A program made the translations under genes and the position numbers. The notes below the pieces were generated by a model. It was not told where the DNA came from. It saw only the letters and a list, made by a program, of their open reading frames with translations, and did no database searches. Source: an uncultured Prevotellaceae bacterium (GTDB taxonomy: Bacteria; Bacteroidota; Bacteroidia; Bacteroidales; Bacteroidaceae). Taken from it: a stretch of DNA of 64,000 nt. Shown here one piece after another: positions 33,498 through 42,764 of the stretch (position 1 is its first letter; every line of letters starts with the position of its first letter). The stretch is from NCBI GenBank assembly GCA_900316685.1, contig ONDS01000009.1, forward strand, positions 1 to 64,000, read 5' to 3'.

Positions 33498-34613
33498 ATG
33501 AGTACAATTCAAGGAATGAGACAAGAGATGTTCGCCTTAGCGGCAAACGACATCACCATACTCGCACAGGATACTGTGAGAGTACAGGTGTCCATTGCCA
33601 TTGTGAGCTTGGATACGGTATTTGAGAACGCTGGATATTATATTCCCGTGAACGGCGTCGTACACCTTGGAGAGTTAGGGGAACTCGCCAACAGTTGTAT
33701 CCAGTTGGCGGAAAACTTTGGCCGTTTCGGAATGGAGCAGAGCAGGAACGCATATTGCACCTTGACCATCTCTTTGCCTGACGAAGAAATATCATCCTCA
33801 TCGGAACTGTGGTACTGCAGGAAAGATCTTGGAGGTGTGCTGCCCCCTATTCCTCGATTTGCTACCGCATTGCGAAACCGCCGTTTATCAGCAGATCAGT
33901 TCTTTCCACTTTTCGCACCCTGCTTACTCGGTTTAACCGTATATCACAAATTGGCGTTTCTCGATAATGGTGAGATAAAGTACATTACCGATGAGGAAGA
34001 AGTTATTGGGTTTGGCCATGACAACTACAAGCCTATTGACATCAGTCCATATACGGAGCGAGCTGTCTCTCCCGTTTCGTCTTCCGCTAAGCTTCTGTTC
34101 TACGATGTGGAATTATATCATCATGGGGACATAGTAGACCGTGTGCACTGCGAGGTAGAGGAAGTCAATTATCACCATACCATCGAAATAGTATACATCA
34201 ACTTCCTTGGGGTGCAAGACTGCATCATGTTGCGTGGCGATGATGAGGAAACGCATGAGATGGAAGCCAGCTATGACTATTTCCAATCCACATATCAAAG
34301 ATACGACACGCAATTCACGGAAGAACACAAGGCCAGCAGCGGATGGATAGACAACGATGAGTGGAAGGCCATATGCGACATGGTGGAAAGTCCTTACTTG
34401 TCGGTGGTTGCAAACGGAGGGTTCATTCCCATCGTCATCACCGATGTGGATGTGAAACGGGTCCAGCCATCCAACGCGCCGAAAGCCATCACCATCACCT
34501 GGCGCTATGCAAACCGGTATGACATGCGGAGAATGAAGGCTACAGACTTCATGCCCACCGTATCAGAACAAGGGGTGTTTGAAAAACCTTCGTTCGATGA
34601 AACTTTTGAATAA
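33498..34613 (+). CDS. Phage protein, unknown
   Basis: This 371-residue protein (MSTIQGMRQEMFALAANDIT) is of mixed type with many strands. It heads the block that also holds the portal and connector genes and sits right behind a promoter. A virion role is probable, but I see no family mark. The C-terminal part (ITITWRYANRYDMRRMKATD) is basic. Confidence 0.5.
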   Translation: MSTIQGMRQEMFALAANDITILAQDTVRVQVSIAIVSLDTVFENAGYYIPVNGVVHLGELGELANSCIQLAENFGRFGMEQSRNAYCTLTISLPDEEISSSSELWYCRKDLGGVLPPIPRFATALRNRRLSADQFFPLFAPCLLGLTVYHKLAFLDNGEIKYITDEEEVIGFGHDNYKPIDISPYTERAVSPVSSSAKLLFYDVELYHHGDIVDRVHCEVEEVNYHHTIEIVYINFLGVQDCIMLRGDDEETHEMEASYDYFQSTYQRYDTQFTEEHKASSGWIDNDEWKAICDMVESPYLSVVANGGFIPIVITDVDVKRVQPSNAPKAITITWRYANRYDMRRMKATDFMPTVSEQGVFEKPSFDETFE

Positions 34614-34625
34614 AAGAAACAAGAA

Positions 34626-34931
34626 ATGAAAGAAGCCATCTATGCGAACACGATGCTTGCCGACCTGGACATACGGCAGGACAGGTTTGGGAACAAACGG
34701 TTGTTCTCCATAAAATTCTGCACGCTTGACGGGAAACTGTATTTCATCCCCCAGGCTTACGCTACAGGATGCAAGGGAATGGATATGAAACGCATGAGGT
34801 TTCGTGGCATACAGCCATGCGACTGCAAAGGACAGCCCGAAGGGCATGTAATACCGGTGAAAATAACCAACATCATGGAATACAACGGCCATGTGGTGGA
34901 TTGGACCAATGGATATCAAGAAAACGAATAG
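34626..34931 (+). CDS. Small phage protein
   Basis: This 101-residue protein (MKEAIYANTMLADLDIRQDR) is compact and strand-rich, containing CDCKGQPEGHVIPVKITNIM. It is 12 bp after the previous gene and 5 bp before the portal gene. Function unknown. Confidence 0.5.
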   Translation: MKEAIYANTMLADLDIRQDRFGNKRLFSIKFCTLDGKLYFIPQAYATGCKGMDMKRMRFRGIQPCDCKGQPEGHVIPVKITNIMEYNGHVVDWTNGYQENE

Positions 34932-34936
34932 ACGAT

Positions 34937-36295
34937 ATGGAAATACAATTCAATACCAAAGGCGCTCCGCTGCTCATGTTCAGCGACAGCATCTTCGCCG
35001 ACACCTACACAGACAAGCGCGCCGCAGACGGCAGACGACGCGCGTTGTTCCCCTACGATGACAACCGGAGGGATTACATCTATGTCGGTAACCGACGGGT
35101 TGTGGCATGGGGTGTGGACAACCAGTGGCCATCCACCGCGGTCAACCTCGTGCGTGACACCACAGTGCTCAACACCGGCCTTAAATACCTGCGTAACCTG
35201 ACTTTAGGCCAAGGTATTTTTGCCTGTACGGTGGAAGGGTACAATGACAATGGCGACGAGGTGTTGCGTCCCATCGACGACAACAGGGTAAATAGTTTCA
35301 TACAAAGTCGCAATGCGCGACGATACATGGAGAAAGTGCTTCGTGATTACCTGAAGACGGGCTGCGGTGCCGTCCAGTTCGTGCCGAACATGGCTGGTTC
35401 GGACATAGTAGGTCTGCAGCCACTCAACTGCACCCAGTTCAGATTTACGGAGCCTGACAAGAACGGGTATCACGAATGTATCGTGGCAGGGAATTGGGAC
35501 ATATTCCCTTCGCAGGACTACACTATCCTGCCAGTTCTCAATGAATACGACCCTAATTTCCAGGCGATGCTCCTCAAGGAAAGAGGCAACCTGCGCAAAG
35601 GCTTCGTTTATGGCGTGCGTGACTCCTGGAGCAATGACGACATCTACGGCGAACCGATATGGTGGCCGGCATGGGTGGCAGGTTGGATAGAGATCGCCCA
35701 TTCGGTGCCGCAATTCCTAAAGAGGGCGTACAAGAACCAGACCACATGGAAATGGCATGTGCAGATTCCTTATTCGTTCTGGGATAAGAAGTTCCCAGAA
35801 GAGAACTACGATGGGGATTACAAGGCACGGGAGAAGGATATCAATCGCTATATGGACCAGATAGAACGCAATCTGTTAGGGGCGGAGAATGCGGAGAAAC
35901 CTATCTTCAGCAACTATGCCGTCAACGAGATGAACGGTCGCATAGAAGAGGAATGGAAGATCACCCCGTTGGCCAACAAATACAATGCCGGACAGGAAAA
36001 CCTGGTTACTTCGGCGGCAGCCAACTCGGAGATCTTGTTCTCTCTCATGGTCAACCCCAATGTTTTGGGAGCGGGCATGCCTGGAGGCACCTACGCGGGG
36101 AACCAAGGTGGCAGCAACATCCGCGAGGCCTTCCTGGTGAACATCGCCAACGCATGGATTGACCGGCAGAACCTGCTTGACCCGTTGGAGCTGTTCCTTC
36201 GGCTCAACGGTATGCCGGAATGCCGCCTGCGTTTCAGGAACACCATATTGACCACTCTCGATACAGGTGCGGGAACAACGCATCGGCTAAGTTGA
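34937..36295 (+). CDS. Portal protein
   Basis: The ATG at 34937 (MEIQFNTKGAPLLMFSDSIF) gives 452 residues; the frame upstream lies in another gene. Typical portal features are the crown/wing start with DNQWPSTAVNLVRDTTVLNT, a conserved strand region (LQPLNCTQFRFTEPDKNGYH), and a helical stem-like C-terminal part. The dodecameric portal forms the DNA entry vertex and docks the terminase. The gene comes after the tail genes, not before the protease. Confidence 0.72.
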   Translation: MEIQFNTKGAPLLMFSDSIFADTYTDKRAADGRRRALFPYDDNRRDYIYVGNRRVVAWGVDNQWPSTAVNLVRDTTVLNTGLKYLRNLTLGQGIFACTVEGYNDNGDEVLRPIDDNRVNSFIQSRNARRYMEKVLRDYLKTGCGAVQFVPNMAGSDIVGLQPLNCTQFRFTEPDKNGYHECIVAGNWDIFPSQDYTILPVLNEYDPNFQAMLLKERGNLRKGFVYGVRDSWSNDDIYGEPIWWPAWVAGWIEIAHSVPQFLKRAYKNQTTWKWHVQIPYSFWDKKFPEENYDGDYKAREKDINRYMDQIERNLLGAENAEKPIFSNYAVNEMNGRIEEEWKITPLANKYNAGQENLVTSAAANSEILFSLMVNPNVLGAGMPGGTYAGNQGGSNIREAFLVNIANAWIDRQNLLDPLELFLRLNGMPECRLRFRNTILTTLDTGAGTTHRLS

Positions 36296-36324
36296 CAATA
36301 ACAAAAAAAAGAATATAAACGGAT

Positions 36325-37317
36325 ATGATTTTCAGTGAAGAACTTTGGGTAAAAGGACGTGAACAGGATGCGCACATTCCCGTCAGCGCCTCCTTATCGT
36401 TCTGCAAGATGGCACCGTCTTTAGAGAACACCCAGGAGATGTTCTTGAATCCCTTGTTGGGCGACGAGCTGACATCGGAGATGGAGACTGCTTATCGGCA
36501 GGGTGATATCCCCGCTCCCATGGCGGAACTCATCAAGATGGCACAAAAATCGGTAATGAACCTCACTTTCTGGTATTACTTCGATTCACTCCAGATGCGC
36601 ATCACCGACCAAGGATTCCAACGCCAAGGCAGCGAAGAATGGCAACAGCCTTACAAATACCAAGAAGACCGCTTGCGTGAGAATTTCAAGATTCGCGGGT
36701 TCAATGGGCTGGACCAATTACTCGAATACCTATACGGCAACCTGGCGGATTTCCCGTCGTTCGCATCCAGCAAAGCGTATACAGACATACAAAAAGCCAT
36801 AGTAAGGACCATGGAAGACGTCAACAGCTGTGTGTATATAGGAAACAGCTATCTGGTATTTTTGCGACTGCGCATAGAGTTCGCGTCAATCGAGGAGTCG
36901 CGACTGGTAACCGTAATGGGCAGGGATTTGTATGACAAGTTCCGTGCGTGGCTGATTGCGCCTGATACCTTCCCCACGGACGAGGCAACCTGCACGCTGG
37001 AGGAACTAAGGGTTAAGTGTGCTACCGTCGTCGTAAGAAACGCCGTAGTACGCTTGTTGAAACAAACGGGAACCATCACCGACCAAGGCCTTTATTTCAA
37101 TATCACTGCGGCTTCAGGCGACAACAACAGGAGCCTGCAGCCGGCGACGGACGTTGCCATTGGCGACCGTCTGGTGTTGTACGAAAGCGATGCGAGGATG
37201 GCGGAAGACAACCTCAGTCGCTTCCTCTCCAAAAGGATGCCCGACCTGTATGAAGGGAGGGGCCTGAACCATGTAGTACGCGACAATGACGGAAGACAAG
37301 CCTTCTTCGCCATGTAA
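36325..37317 (+). CDS. DUF6712-type connector protein
   Basis: This 330-residue protein begins with the pattern of DUF6712 proteins (VSASLSFCKMAPSLENTQEM, then PLLGDELTSEM), which sit beside portal or capsid genes in Bacteroidetes phages and are thought to be head-tail connectors. The family match is from memory. It is mainly helical and follows the portal gene by 29 bp. Confidence 0.6.
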   Translation: MIFSEELWVKGREQDAHIPVSASLSFCKMAPSLENTQEMFLNPLLGDELTSEMETAYRQGDIPAPMAELIKMAQKSVMNLTFWYYFDSLQMRITDQGFQRQGSEEWQQPYKYQEDRLRENFKIRGFNGLDQLLEYLYGNLADFPSFASSKAYTDIQKAIVRTMEDVNSCVYIGNSYLVFLRLRIEFASIEESRLVTVMGRDLYDKFRAWLIAPDTFPTDEATCTLEELRVKCATVVVRNAVVRLLKQTGTITDQGLYFNITAASGDNNRSLQPATDVAIGDRLVLYESDARMAEDNLSRFLSKRMPDLYEGRGLNHVVRDNDGRQAFFAM

Positions 37318-37328
37318 CCGATTGATCT

Positions 37329-38120
37329 ATGAAGGAACTGGAGATAAGATACCGGCATTGGGGGGTGAGGAAAGTGAAGCGATCGCGAATCCCTGACAAT
37401 TGGAGAGAGTTGACGGCAAAACAGTTTACCGCCGTCGCCGACATGCACATCTGCGGCTATAACGCCGACAAGATGATCAGCCAATTATGCGGACTAAGCG
37501 AGAAAGAGGTGAACATGATGGATTCCTACCAGAAATATGTCATAAGAGGGGAGCTTGAATGGATGCTCTCCCTCGCCACCCCTCATGATTCCTTCATCAT
37601 CGAGCAGCTGCCAGGCACAAGATTGTTGCCCCCGGGGAACAAGTTGAGAGGCTGCAGCCTGCAACAATTCATGACCGCCGACACATATTTCCAGCTGTTC
37701 ACCTTGCATCCCAACAAGGAAGAGTTCCTGAACCTTTTCGTGGGAGCGCTGTATCACCGACTTGGAGAATACTACAATATAGAGGAATGTGATGTGCCGT
37801 CTCTTCGCCGGAAGGCTACAAAGATAGACATGGAACGTAATGTGGCGGAAATATCCCATGCTGATTTGAATGTCAGATTTGCAGTATACCTGAACTTCAT
37901 ATTAATCAGGGAGTGGCTGTCCAAGGCGTACCCTAAGTTGTTCCCCAAAGGTGAGGAGCATGAACAGGGAACGAAATTGCACAGACCCACCGATTGGCTG
38001 GCCATCTTTGATGCTTTCATCGGCGATGATGTGGCGGATATGCGTAAGTACCAGATCATGCTTGCCACGGACGCATTCCGGATCATGGAAAGAAGAATCA
38101 AAAACGCTCAAAAAAGATGA
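37329..38120 (+). CDS. Phage protein, unknown
   Basis: This 263-residue protein (MKELEIRYRHWGVRKVKRSR) is helical and basic, with a stretch (FLNLFVGALYHRLGEYYNIE) that recalls tail assembly or connector proteins. Its stop overlaps the next ATG (ATGA). Family not recognised. Confidence 0.5.
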   Translation: MKELEIRYRHWGVRKVKRSRIPDNWRELTAKQFTAVADMHICGYNADKMISQLCGLSEKEVNMMDSYQKYVIRGELEWMLSLATPHDSFIIEQLPGTRLLPPGNKLRGCSLQQFMTADTYFQLFTLHPNKEEFLNLFVGALYHRLGEYYNIEECDVPSLRRKATKIDMERNVAEISHADLNVRFAVYLNFILIREWLSKAYPKLFPKGEEHEQGTKLHRPTDWLAIFDAFIGDDVADMRKYQIMLATDAFRIMERRIKNAQKR

Positions 38121-38611
38121 TCACAGGAAAATTCATAAGTGACTATATAGAAAACTTGTGTAGAAGACATAAGGAAATAAAGCATGGGGTGACTGGGTGT
38201 CATTTCGTCAACCTGAACGACGACAAGCAGCAAACTGCCCAGGCGGAAACTCTTCGGTATCCTGCCGTGATGTTTGAAGCGTCCGGATATACCATCGTGG
38301 ATAAGGGAGGCTCGTACTGCAAACGCCACCAATGTCGGTTGCAGGTGGTGACCCATGTGATGGATACGGGCGACTATGCCGAAATAGAGACCGCTCTTTC
38401 CCTTTGCGACACCATCTTCACCGATTTTCTCTCCCGGATGATTATTGACAAAAGGCAAAGGAACCCGAATTGGCTTTTAGGTCTGACGATGAACAATATC
38501 GAAGTCATTCCCATAGAAAACAAGAGTAATGCTCTATATGGTGTGCTGGCTGAACTGTATATACCTGAACCGATATGTATAACTGACAATAATAACCCTT
38601 TTAACGATTAA
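38117..38611 (+). CDS. Tail terminator/completion-like protein
   Basis: This 164-residue protein (MITGKFISDYIENLCRRHKE) has an alpha/beta pattern with CRLQVVTHVMDTGDYAEIET and FTDFLSRMIID that fits tail completion proteins, and lies 5 bp before the receptor-binding gene. The role is inferred from size and place. Confidence 0.45.
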   Translation: MITGKFISDYIENLCRRHKEIKHGVTGCHFVNLNDDKQQTAQAETLRYPAVMFEASGYTIVDKGGSYCKRHQCRLQVVTHVMDTGDYAEIETALSLCDTIFTDFLSRMIIDKRQRNPNWLLGLTMNNIEVIPIENKSNALYGVLAELYIPEPICITDNNNPFND

Positions 38612-38616
38612 TAGCG

Positions 38617-41361
38617 ATGGCGAAATCTTTAGATCAACTGCTCGTGCAGGCTGAACAGATAGAGAGTAATGTATTGCCAAACTCCAATACGGCAGGTTTG
38701 GTGGGTGACACGATCAAAGGAGTGGTGGAACATCTGCAAGCACGTGAATACGGCCCTGTGGCCGGTTACGTGCATTGTGAATCCCTGGAGGACTTGCCTA
38801 CGGAGGATCTTACTCCCACTGAAAAGAAATGCGCCTATATTGTCGACGGCCACTTCTATGTCTTCGTGGGCGAAGGTGGTGACACGCTCGATGGGCGCTA
38901 CCAGGACTGCGGGGAGTTGCGAGGAGCAACAGGCGGGAAAGGGGATAAGGGTGAGAAAGGCGACCCGGGCGTGTTACTGGACCCCGAGGCCGTGGAACTG
39001 TTCGACAGTATCGACGACATCCCATCCGTGCAGGATCCTGACAATTCCATTCCTACCGCACATGTTGTCGATGAACTCCTAGCTCTCCAGACGGAGGGAG
39101 ATGAGAAAATCCAGACAGCCCTGAACGGCAAGTCGGCCATCGTCGACATTCGCTCATCAAGATGGTTCAACAAAAGCGGATGTTACAGTTCGTCCTCCGC
39201 CTCCAACTACAAGACGGTGACCTACGACGTGACCCACCTGCTCGGCTCCTCGGTTACCGTCCACTACACCAAGAAGAACAACACCGCCAATTACCAACTG
39301 GTGCGTCACTGGCAGGATATAGGTTCCTCGGCGGCCGCTGACTATACTACGGAGAACCTTCTGCGCATCGGCTCCAACACATCCGGTACCAGCGACAACT
39401 ACAATGCCCTCAACGTCTCTCTCGCTCCCTCATCCACGGGGTACGCGGCCATGGCGGAACATGTGTCGGGCGGAGGGAGGATTTTCCTCATCGTCACTCT
39501 TTACAAGACCCGCGAGCCCGACGACTTCCTCATGCAGGAAGGAATCGTCCAGGCGATCGAGAAAAAACAAGACATACTGGAGATGGATGATACGCCCGAA
39601 CCCGGCAGTACCAACCCCGTCACCTCGGACGGAGTACACGGCGCGCTACTGCCTCTTCGCACTGAGATCTTCGGCGTGTCGGCTCTCGTGGAAAAGAAGG
39701 AGGGAAGATACCTCTTCTACAATGGCTCCACGAAATTAGGCTATTATACCAACAACAGCGACTACGGTACATTCAACTGCCATATCTACGATGTGACCGA
39801 CATCGTAGGAACCACCGTGATGCTGTATTACTCCAAACGGGTGAATACCAAGACTTACATGCTTGTGGACGACTATACGGCCATCACCACATCCTCTACC
39901 AACATCCACTCGCATATCCTGGCCATGGGCACAACGGTCTCAAGCAATGTGGCCGCGGCAAGCGCCAACATCTTTTCCCTCAACGTGCCTCTCAATGCGG
40001 CGGCTGTGATGGCCCAAGCGGCGGTAGGGCGCGTGTACCTCATCGTCAATCTCCGGCAAGACTATGAACAGAAGAACGTATTCCTCACGGAAGGTCTCAA
40101 AGACAGGATCGGCACACTGGAAGGAACGAGACCTATTTGGCTCGAGGACGAAAAGAAGCGCATCATCGAACTGGTACGCCAGAAAATGGAACATGAGATC
40201 GTGGTGTTCGGGTTCAACACCGACCAGCATATACGAATGTCGTCGCGCGAGATATACACCTTGCCCGTATTGCGGGGACTGAACGCCATGCGCGACATGG
40301 CCGAGGAGATTCCCTTCTCGCTCATCTGCTTAGGAGGCGACGCGCCGGGTTACGGCACCGACGATCAGTCGCAGGAGGCGGTGACGCAGGAGGTGCTCGA
40401 GGTCATACGGGCCACCGACACCGACAGGTGCCCGGTGGTCTATATCGCAGGCAACCACGACGGGTTCCAGAACGCGGGCACGGAAATTAGCGACGGGCGC
40501 ACGCTGTTCAATGCCGCCACAAAACGCAATGCTGTGCGACGGCAGCTCGACGGGTTCCATCCACGGAGCACCAATGCGTGGTTCGACGATGCAGCCAACA
40601 AGGTGCGCTTCATCTTCGTCGACCCGTGGTCGAGATGCACAGGCCCGGGCAGTTCCACGGGTATGCGGCACGCGGCCGCCACGGCCATCCTGACCGAAGC
40701 TCTGGCCGACAGCAAGCTTGAGAATTCGGAATGGATGGTGCTCATCTTCTGTCACAACGTGCTGGCCGATGGCGTCGATGGCAACAATTACGCACCAGCT
40801 TCAGCAGGCAGCGTCAACCACTGGGCCGACGAGGTCATGCCGCGCGTCAATCAGGGGGTTAGGGTCGTGGCTTGCTTCAACGGACATGCGCACAACGCAG
40901 GGCAAGGCGTAAAGGACGGCACGCTGTTCATCAGGAGCCACACGTCCAACAAAAGCGACATATCGCAGTCCTGGGACGGCATCACTTATGAGCATGTGGC
41001 GAAGACGGCCACCGAGACCTCGCAGGATGTGTTCGTGCTCGACAAGACCGAGGGCAAGATCTACGCCTATCAGTTCGGGGCGGGCATGGACAGGGTCTTC
41101 GTCTACGGAGATGGCAACCCGCGCATCGCCCTCTGCCATCTCTCCGGCATCGTGACCGTCGACGGACAGCCCGCCTCGGGCACACTGACGGCCACACACC
41201 ACAATACTGCGTATTCTTGTGTACTGGGAGCCGACGGGTCGTATGACTTCCCTCACCTGTGCCCTGAATGCGAATGGGGACTTTCGCTCGACACTTACGG
41301 GGGAGACATCGAACCTTACGCGGCAGAAGAGGGCTCATTCACACACAACATCGTACTTTAA
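38617..41361 (+). CDS. Receptor-binding/tail-tip protein with collagen-like segment and metallophosphoesterase domain
   Basis: This 914-residue protein has an N-terminal tail-attachment part, a short collagen-like run (GATGGKGDKGEKGDPG, about 103-120) and two similar strand-rich repeats at about 180-305 and 365-485 (each with YxTNNSDYGTFNCHIYDV-like strands). A calcineurin-like phosphoesterase domain follows at about 525-800, with all metal motifs present: D536/H538, D575 (GGD), GNHD (612-615), H713 and GHAH (756-759). A small beta domain ends it. It probably binds and perhaps dephosphorylates a surface polymer. Confidence 0.8.
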   Translation: MAKSLDQLLVQAEQIESNVLPNSNTAGLVGDTIKGVVEHLQAREYGPVAGYVHCESLEDLPTEDLTPTEKKCAYIVDGHFYVFVGEGGDTLDGRYQDCGELRGATGGKGDKGEKGDPGVLLDPEAVELFDSIDDIPSVQDPDNSIPTAHVVDELLALQTEGDEKIQTALNGKSAIVDIRSSRWFNKSGCYSSSSASNYKTVTYDVTHLLGSSVTVHYTKKNNTANYQLVRHWQDIGSSAAADYTTENLLRIGSNTSGTSDNYNALNVSLAPSSTGYAAMAEHVSGGGRIFLIVTLYKTREPDDFLMQEGIVQAIEKKQDILEMDDTPEPGSTNPVTSDGVHGALLPLRTEIFGVSALVEKKEGRYLFYNGSTKLGYYTNNSDYGTFNCHIYDVTDIVGTTVMLYYSKRVNTKTYMLVDDYTAITTSSTNIHSHILAMGTTVSSNVAAASANIFSLNVPLNAAAVMAQAAVGRVYLIVNLRQDYEQKNVFLTEGLKDRIGTLEGTRPIWLEDEKKRIIELVRQKMEHEIVVFGFNTDQHIRMSSREIYTLPVLRGLNAMRDMAEEIPFSLICLGGDAPGYGTDDQSQEAVTQEVLEVIRATDTDRCPVVYIAGNHDGFQNAGTEISDGRTLFNAATKRNAVRRQLDGFHPRSTNAWFDDAANKVRFIFVDPWSRCTGPGSSTGMRHAAATAILTEALADSKLENSEWMVLIFCHNVLADGVDGNNYAPASAGSVNHWADEVMPRVNQGVRVVACFNGHAHNAGQGVKDGTLFIRSHTSNKSDISQSWDGITYEHVAKTATETSQDVFVLDKTEGKIYAYQFGAGMDRVFVYGDGNPRIALCHLSGIVTVDGQPASGTLTATHHNTAYSCVLGADGSYDFPHLCPECEWGLSLDTYGGDIEPYAAEEGSFTHNIVL

Positions 41362-41375
41362 TCCTTTGATATCTC

Positions 41376-41663
41376 ATGCAACAGAACACGAAAGAATGGA
41401 TTCAGTACGGCAGCGCTATAGGGATGATCGTCTCGGGCATCATCCTTGCGTTCCTGTCGTTCTTCCTCAATGGCTACGACATCGCCGACGGGGTGTTGTG
41501 GTACATCGCCCAGGCTCTCATCTACGCGGGCGGCATCTTCGGGGTGAGCATCTACTTCAAAACCAAACTCGGGGAGTTCGAGAGCAAGGCCAGGGAGGAA
41601 CTGAAAGAGTACATCGAACAAAAAGAGAGGAAGGAGGCCGCCGATGAAGACGCTGACGCTTGA
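41376..41663 (+). CDS. Putative holin
   Basis: This 95-residue protein has two membrane segments (IQYGSAIGMIVSGIILAFLS; LWYIAQALIYAGGIFGVSIY) and a charged C-terminal tail (REELKEYIEQKERKEAADED), the class II holin pattern. It overlaps the next gene, a peptidoglycan-active candidate, by 20 bp. Confidence 0.7.
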   Translation: MQQNTKEWIQYGSAIGMIVSGIILAFLSFFLNGYDIADGVLWYIAQALIYAGGIFGVSIYFKTKLGEFESKAREELKEYIEQKERKEAADEDADA

Positions 41664-42120
41664 CCGACGATATAGGCCGGCCACGGGGCTGTACTCCATC
41701 GGACACCTCTACGATGCCGACGGACATTACATCTGCGACACCATCGAGGATACCGACCGAGGCCTCACACAGGACATGCCGCTCGACGACATCCGGCGCA
41801 TCAAGGTCAAGTCGAAGACGGCCATACCACGTGGCACCTACCGCGTCACCCTCGATGTGGTCAGCCCTAAGTTCTCTCTAAAACCTTACTACAAGAAGTT
41901 CTGCGGAGGCAAGGTGCCCAGGTTGCTCGACGTGCCGGGGTTCGAAGGCATACTCATCCATAAAGGGGTGACAGAGAGATCGTCCGCCGGTTGTATCATC
42001 GTTGGTTACAACACCGTCAAGGGTCAGGTCACCTCATCGCAAGCCTGCTTCGAACGGCTTTACCGCCTTCTCGACAGCTACAGGAAACAAGGAGAAAAAA
42101 TTTATATCAACATCATGTAG
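41644..42120 (+). CDS. DUF5675 family protein, probable lysis enzyme
   Basis: This 158-residue protein matches DUF5675 and carries ILIHKGVTERSSAGCIIVGY. The His, Ser-Ala-Gly-Cys spacing resembles the active-site motif of L,D-transpeptidase-like (YkuD) enzymes that act on peptidoglycan. No other endolysin is visible in the prophage and it sits between holin and spanin genes, so it is the best endolysin candidate. The biochemical role is inference. Confidence 0.65.
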   Translation: MKTLTLDRRYRPATGLYSIGHLYDADGHYICDTIEDTDRGLTQDMPLDDIRRIKVKSKTAIPRGTYRVTLDVVSPKFSLKPYYKKFCGGKVPRLLDVPGFEGILIHKGVTERSSAGCIIVGYNTVKGQVTSSQACFERLYRLLDSYRKQGEKIYINIM

Positions 42121-42229
42121 TAGTGAGTAGTGAGAGGTGAGAGATATGCCAACAAATCGGGAAAACTTAATACGACCGCCCCGACGTGTCAACAAATCGG
42201 GGAAATATCAACTTGAAGGGAAAAAGCCT

Positions 42230-42709
42230 ATGGACGTAAGCAAATTCAAGAACCTCCCCCTGTGGGCGCTGGCCGTGTGGTTGGTGATACTGGCCTGCTG
42301 GATGCTGATGGGGTGCAGGACGAAGAGCGTGACGGAGTATGTCGCCGTGCATGACACGCTGCGTACCGTGCGGACGGACACCGTTCGCGACGTGCGCGTG
42401 GTCACCAAGACCGACACCCTACGGCAGACGGAGAGCCATTTCCTGACCGTCAACGATCGCGGCGACACCATCCGGGAAATACATTATTATAAAGAGGTCG
42501 AGAAAGAGACTGTCGTCGACAGCACCAAACGCTACCAGTCCAAGGTTGACAGTCTCCAGTCCATTGTTGACAAATTGGCAACAAAAGAAGTGGTCAAGGA
42601 ATCTTCGTTTTGGGAGCGGTGGAAACGCATCATCGACGTGGTCGTTACTGTGGTTGTCGTCGGCCTCTTCGTTTGGTTCCTCCGATGGCTGGATAGGAAA
42701 AACAGATGA
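42230..42709 (+). CDS. Probable one-protein spanin (u-spanin)
   Basis: The ATG at 42230 (MDVSKFKNLPLWALAVWLVI) gives 159 residues. A lipoprotein signal ends at C29 (LMGC). A charged, coiled periplasmic part follows (KRYQSKVDSLQSIVDKLATK), and a C-terminal membrane segment (IIDVVVTVVVVGLFVWFLRW) ends in a basic tail. A lipid anchor at one end and an inner-membrane anchor at the other is the u-spanin design that fuses the two membranes at the last step of lysis. It follows holin and lysin genes. Confidence 0.7.
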   Translation: MDVSKFKNLPLWALAVWLVILACWMLMGCRTKSVTEYVAVHDTLRTVRTDTVRDVRVVTKTDTLRQTESHFLTVNDRGDTIREIHYYKEVEKETVVDSTKRYQSKVDSLQSIVDKLATKEVVKESSFWERWKRIIDVVVTVVVVGLFVWFLRWLDRKNR

Positions 42710-42714
42710 AAAAT

Positions 42715-42738
42715 GCCCCACCGGGTTGCCGGCGGGGC
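42715..42738 (+). terminator. Hairpin ending the late operon
   Basis: GCCCC-A-CCGG / CCGG-C-GGGGC with a GTTG loop, right after the spanin stop. The convergent DUF5053 gene follows. Confidence 0.65.
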
Positions 42739-42764
42739 TGCTCTTGTTGTGATAAGAGTGCATG

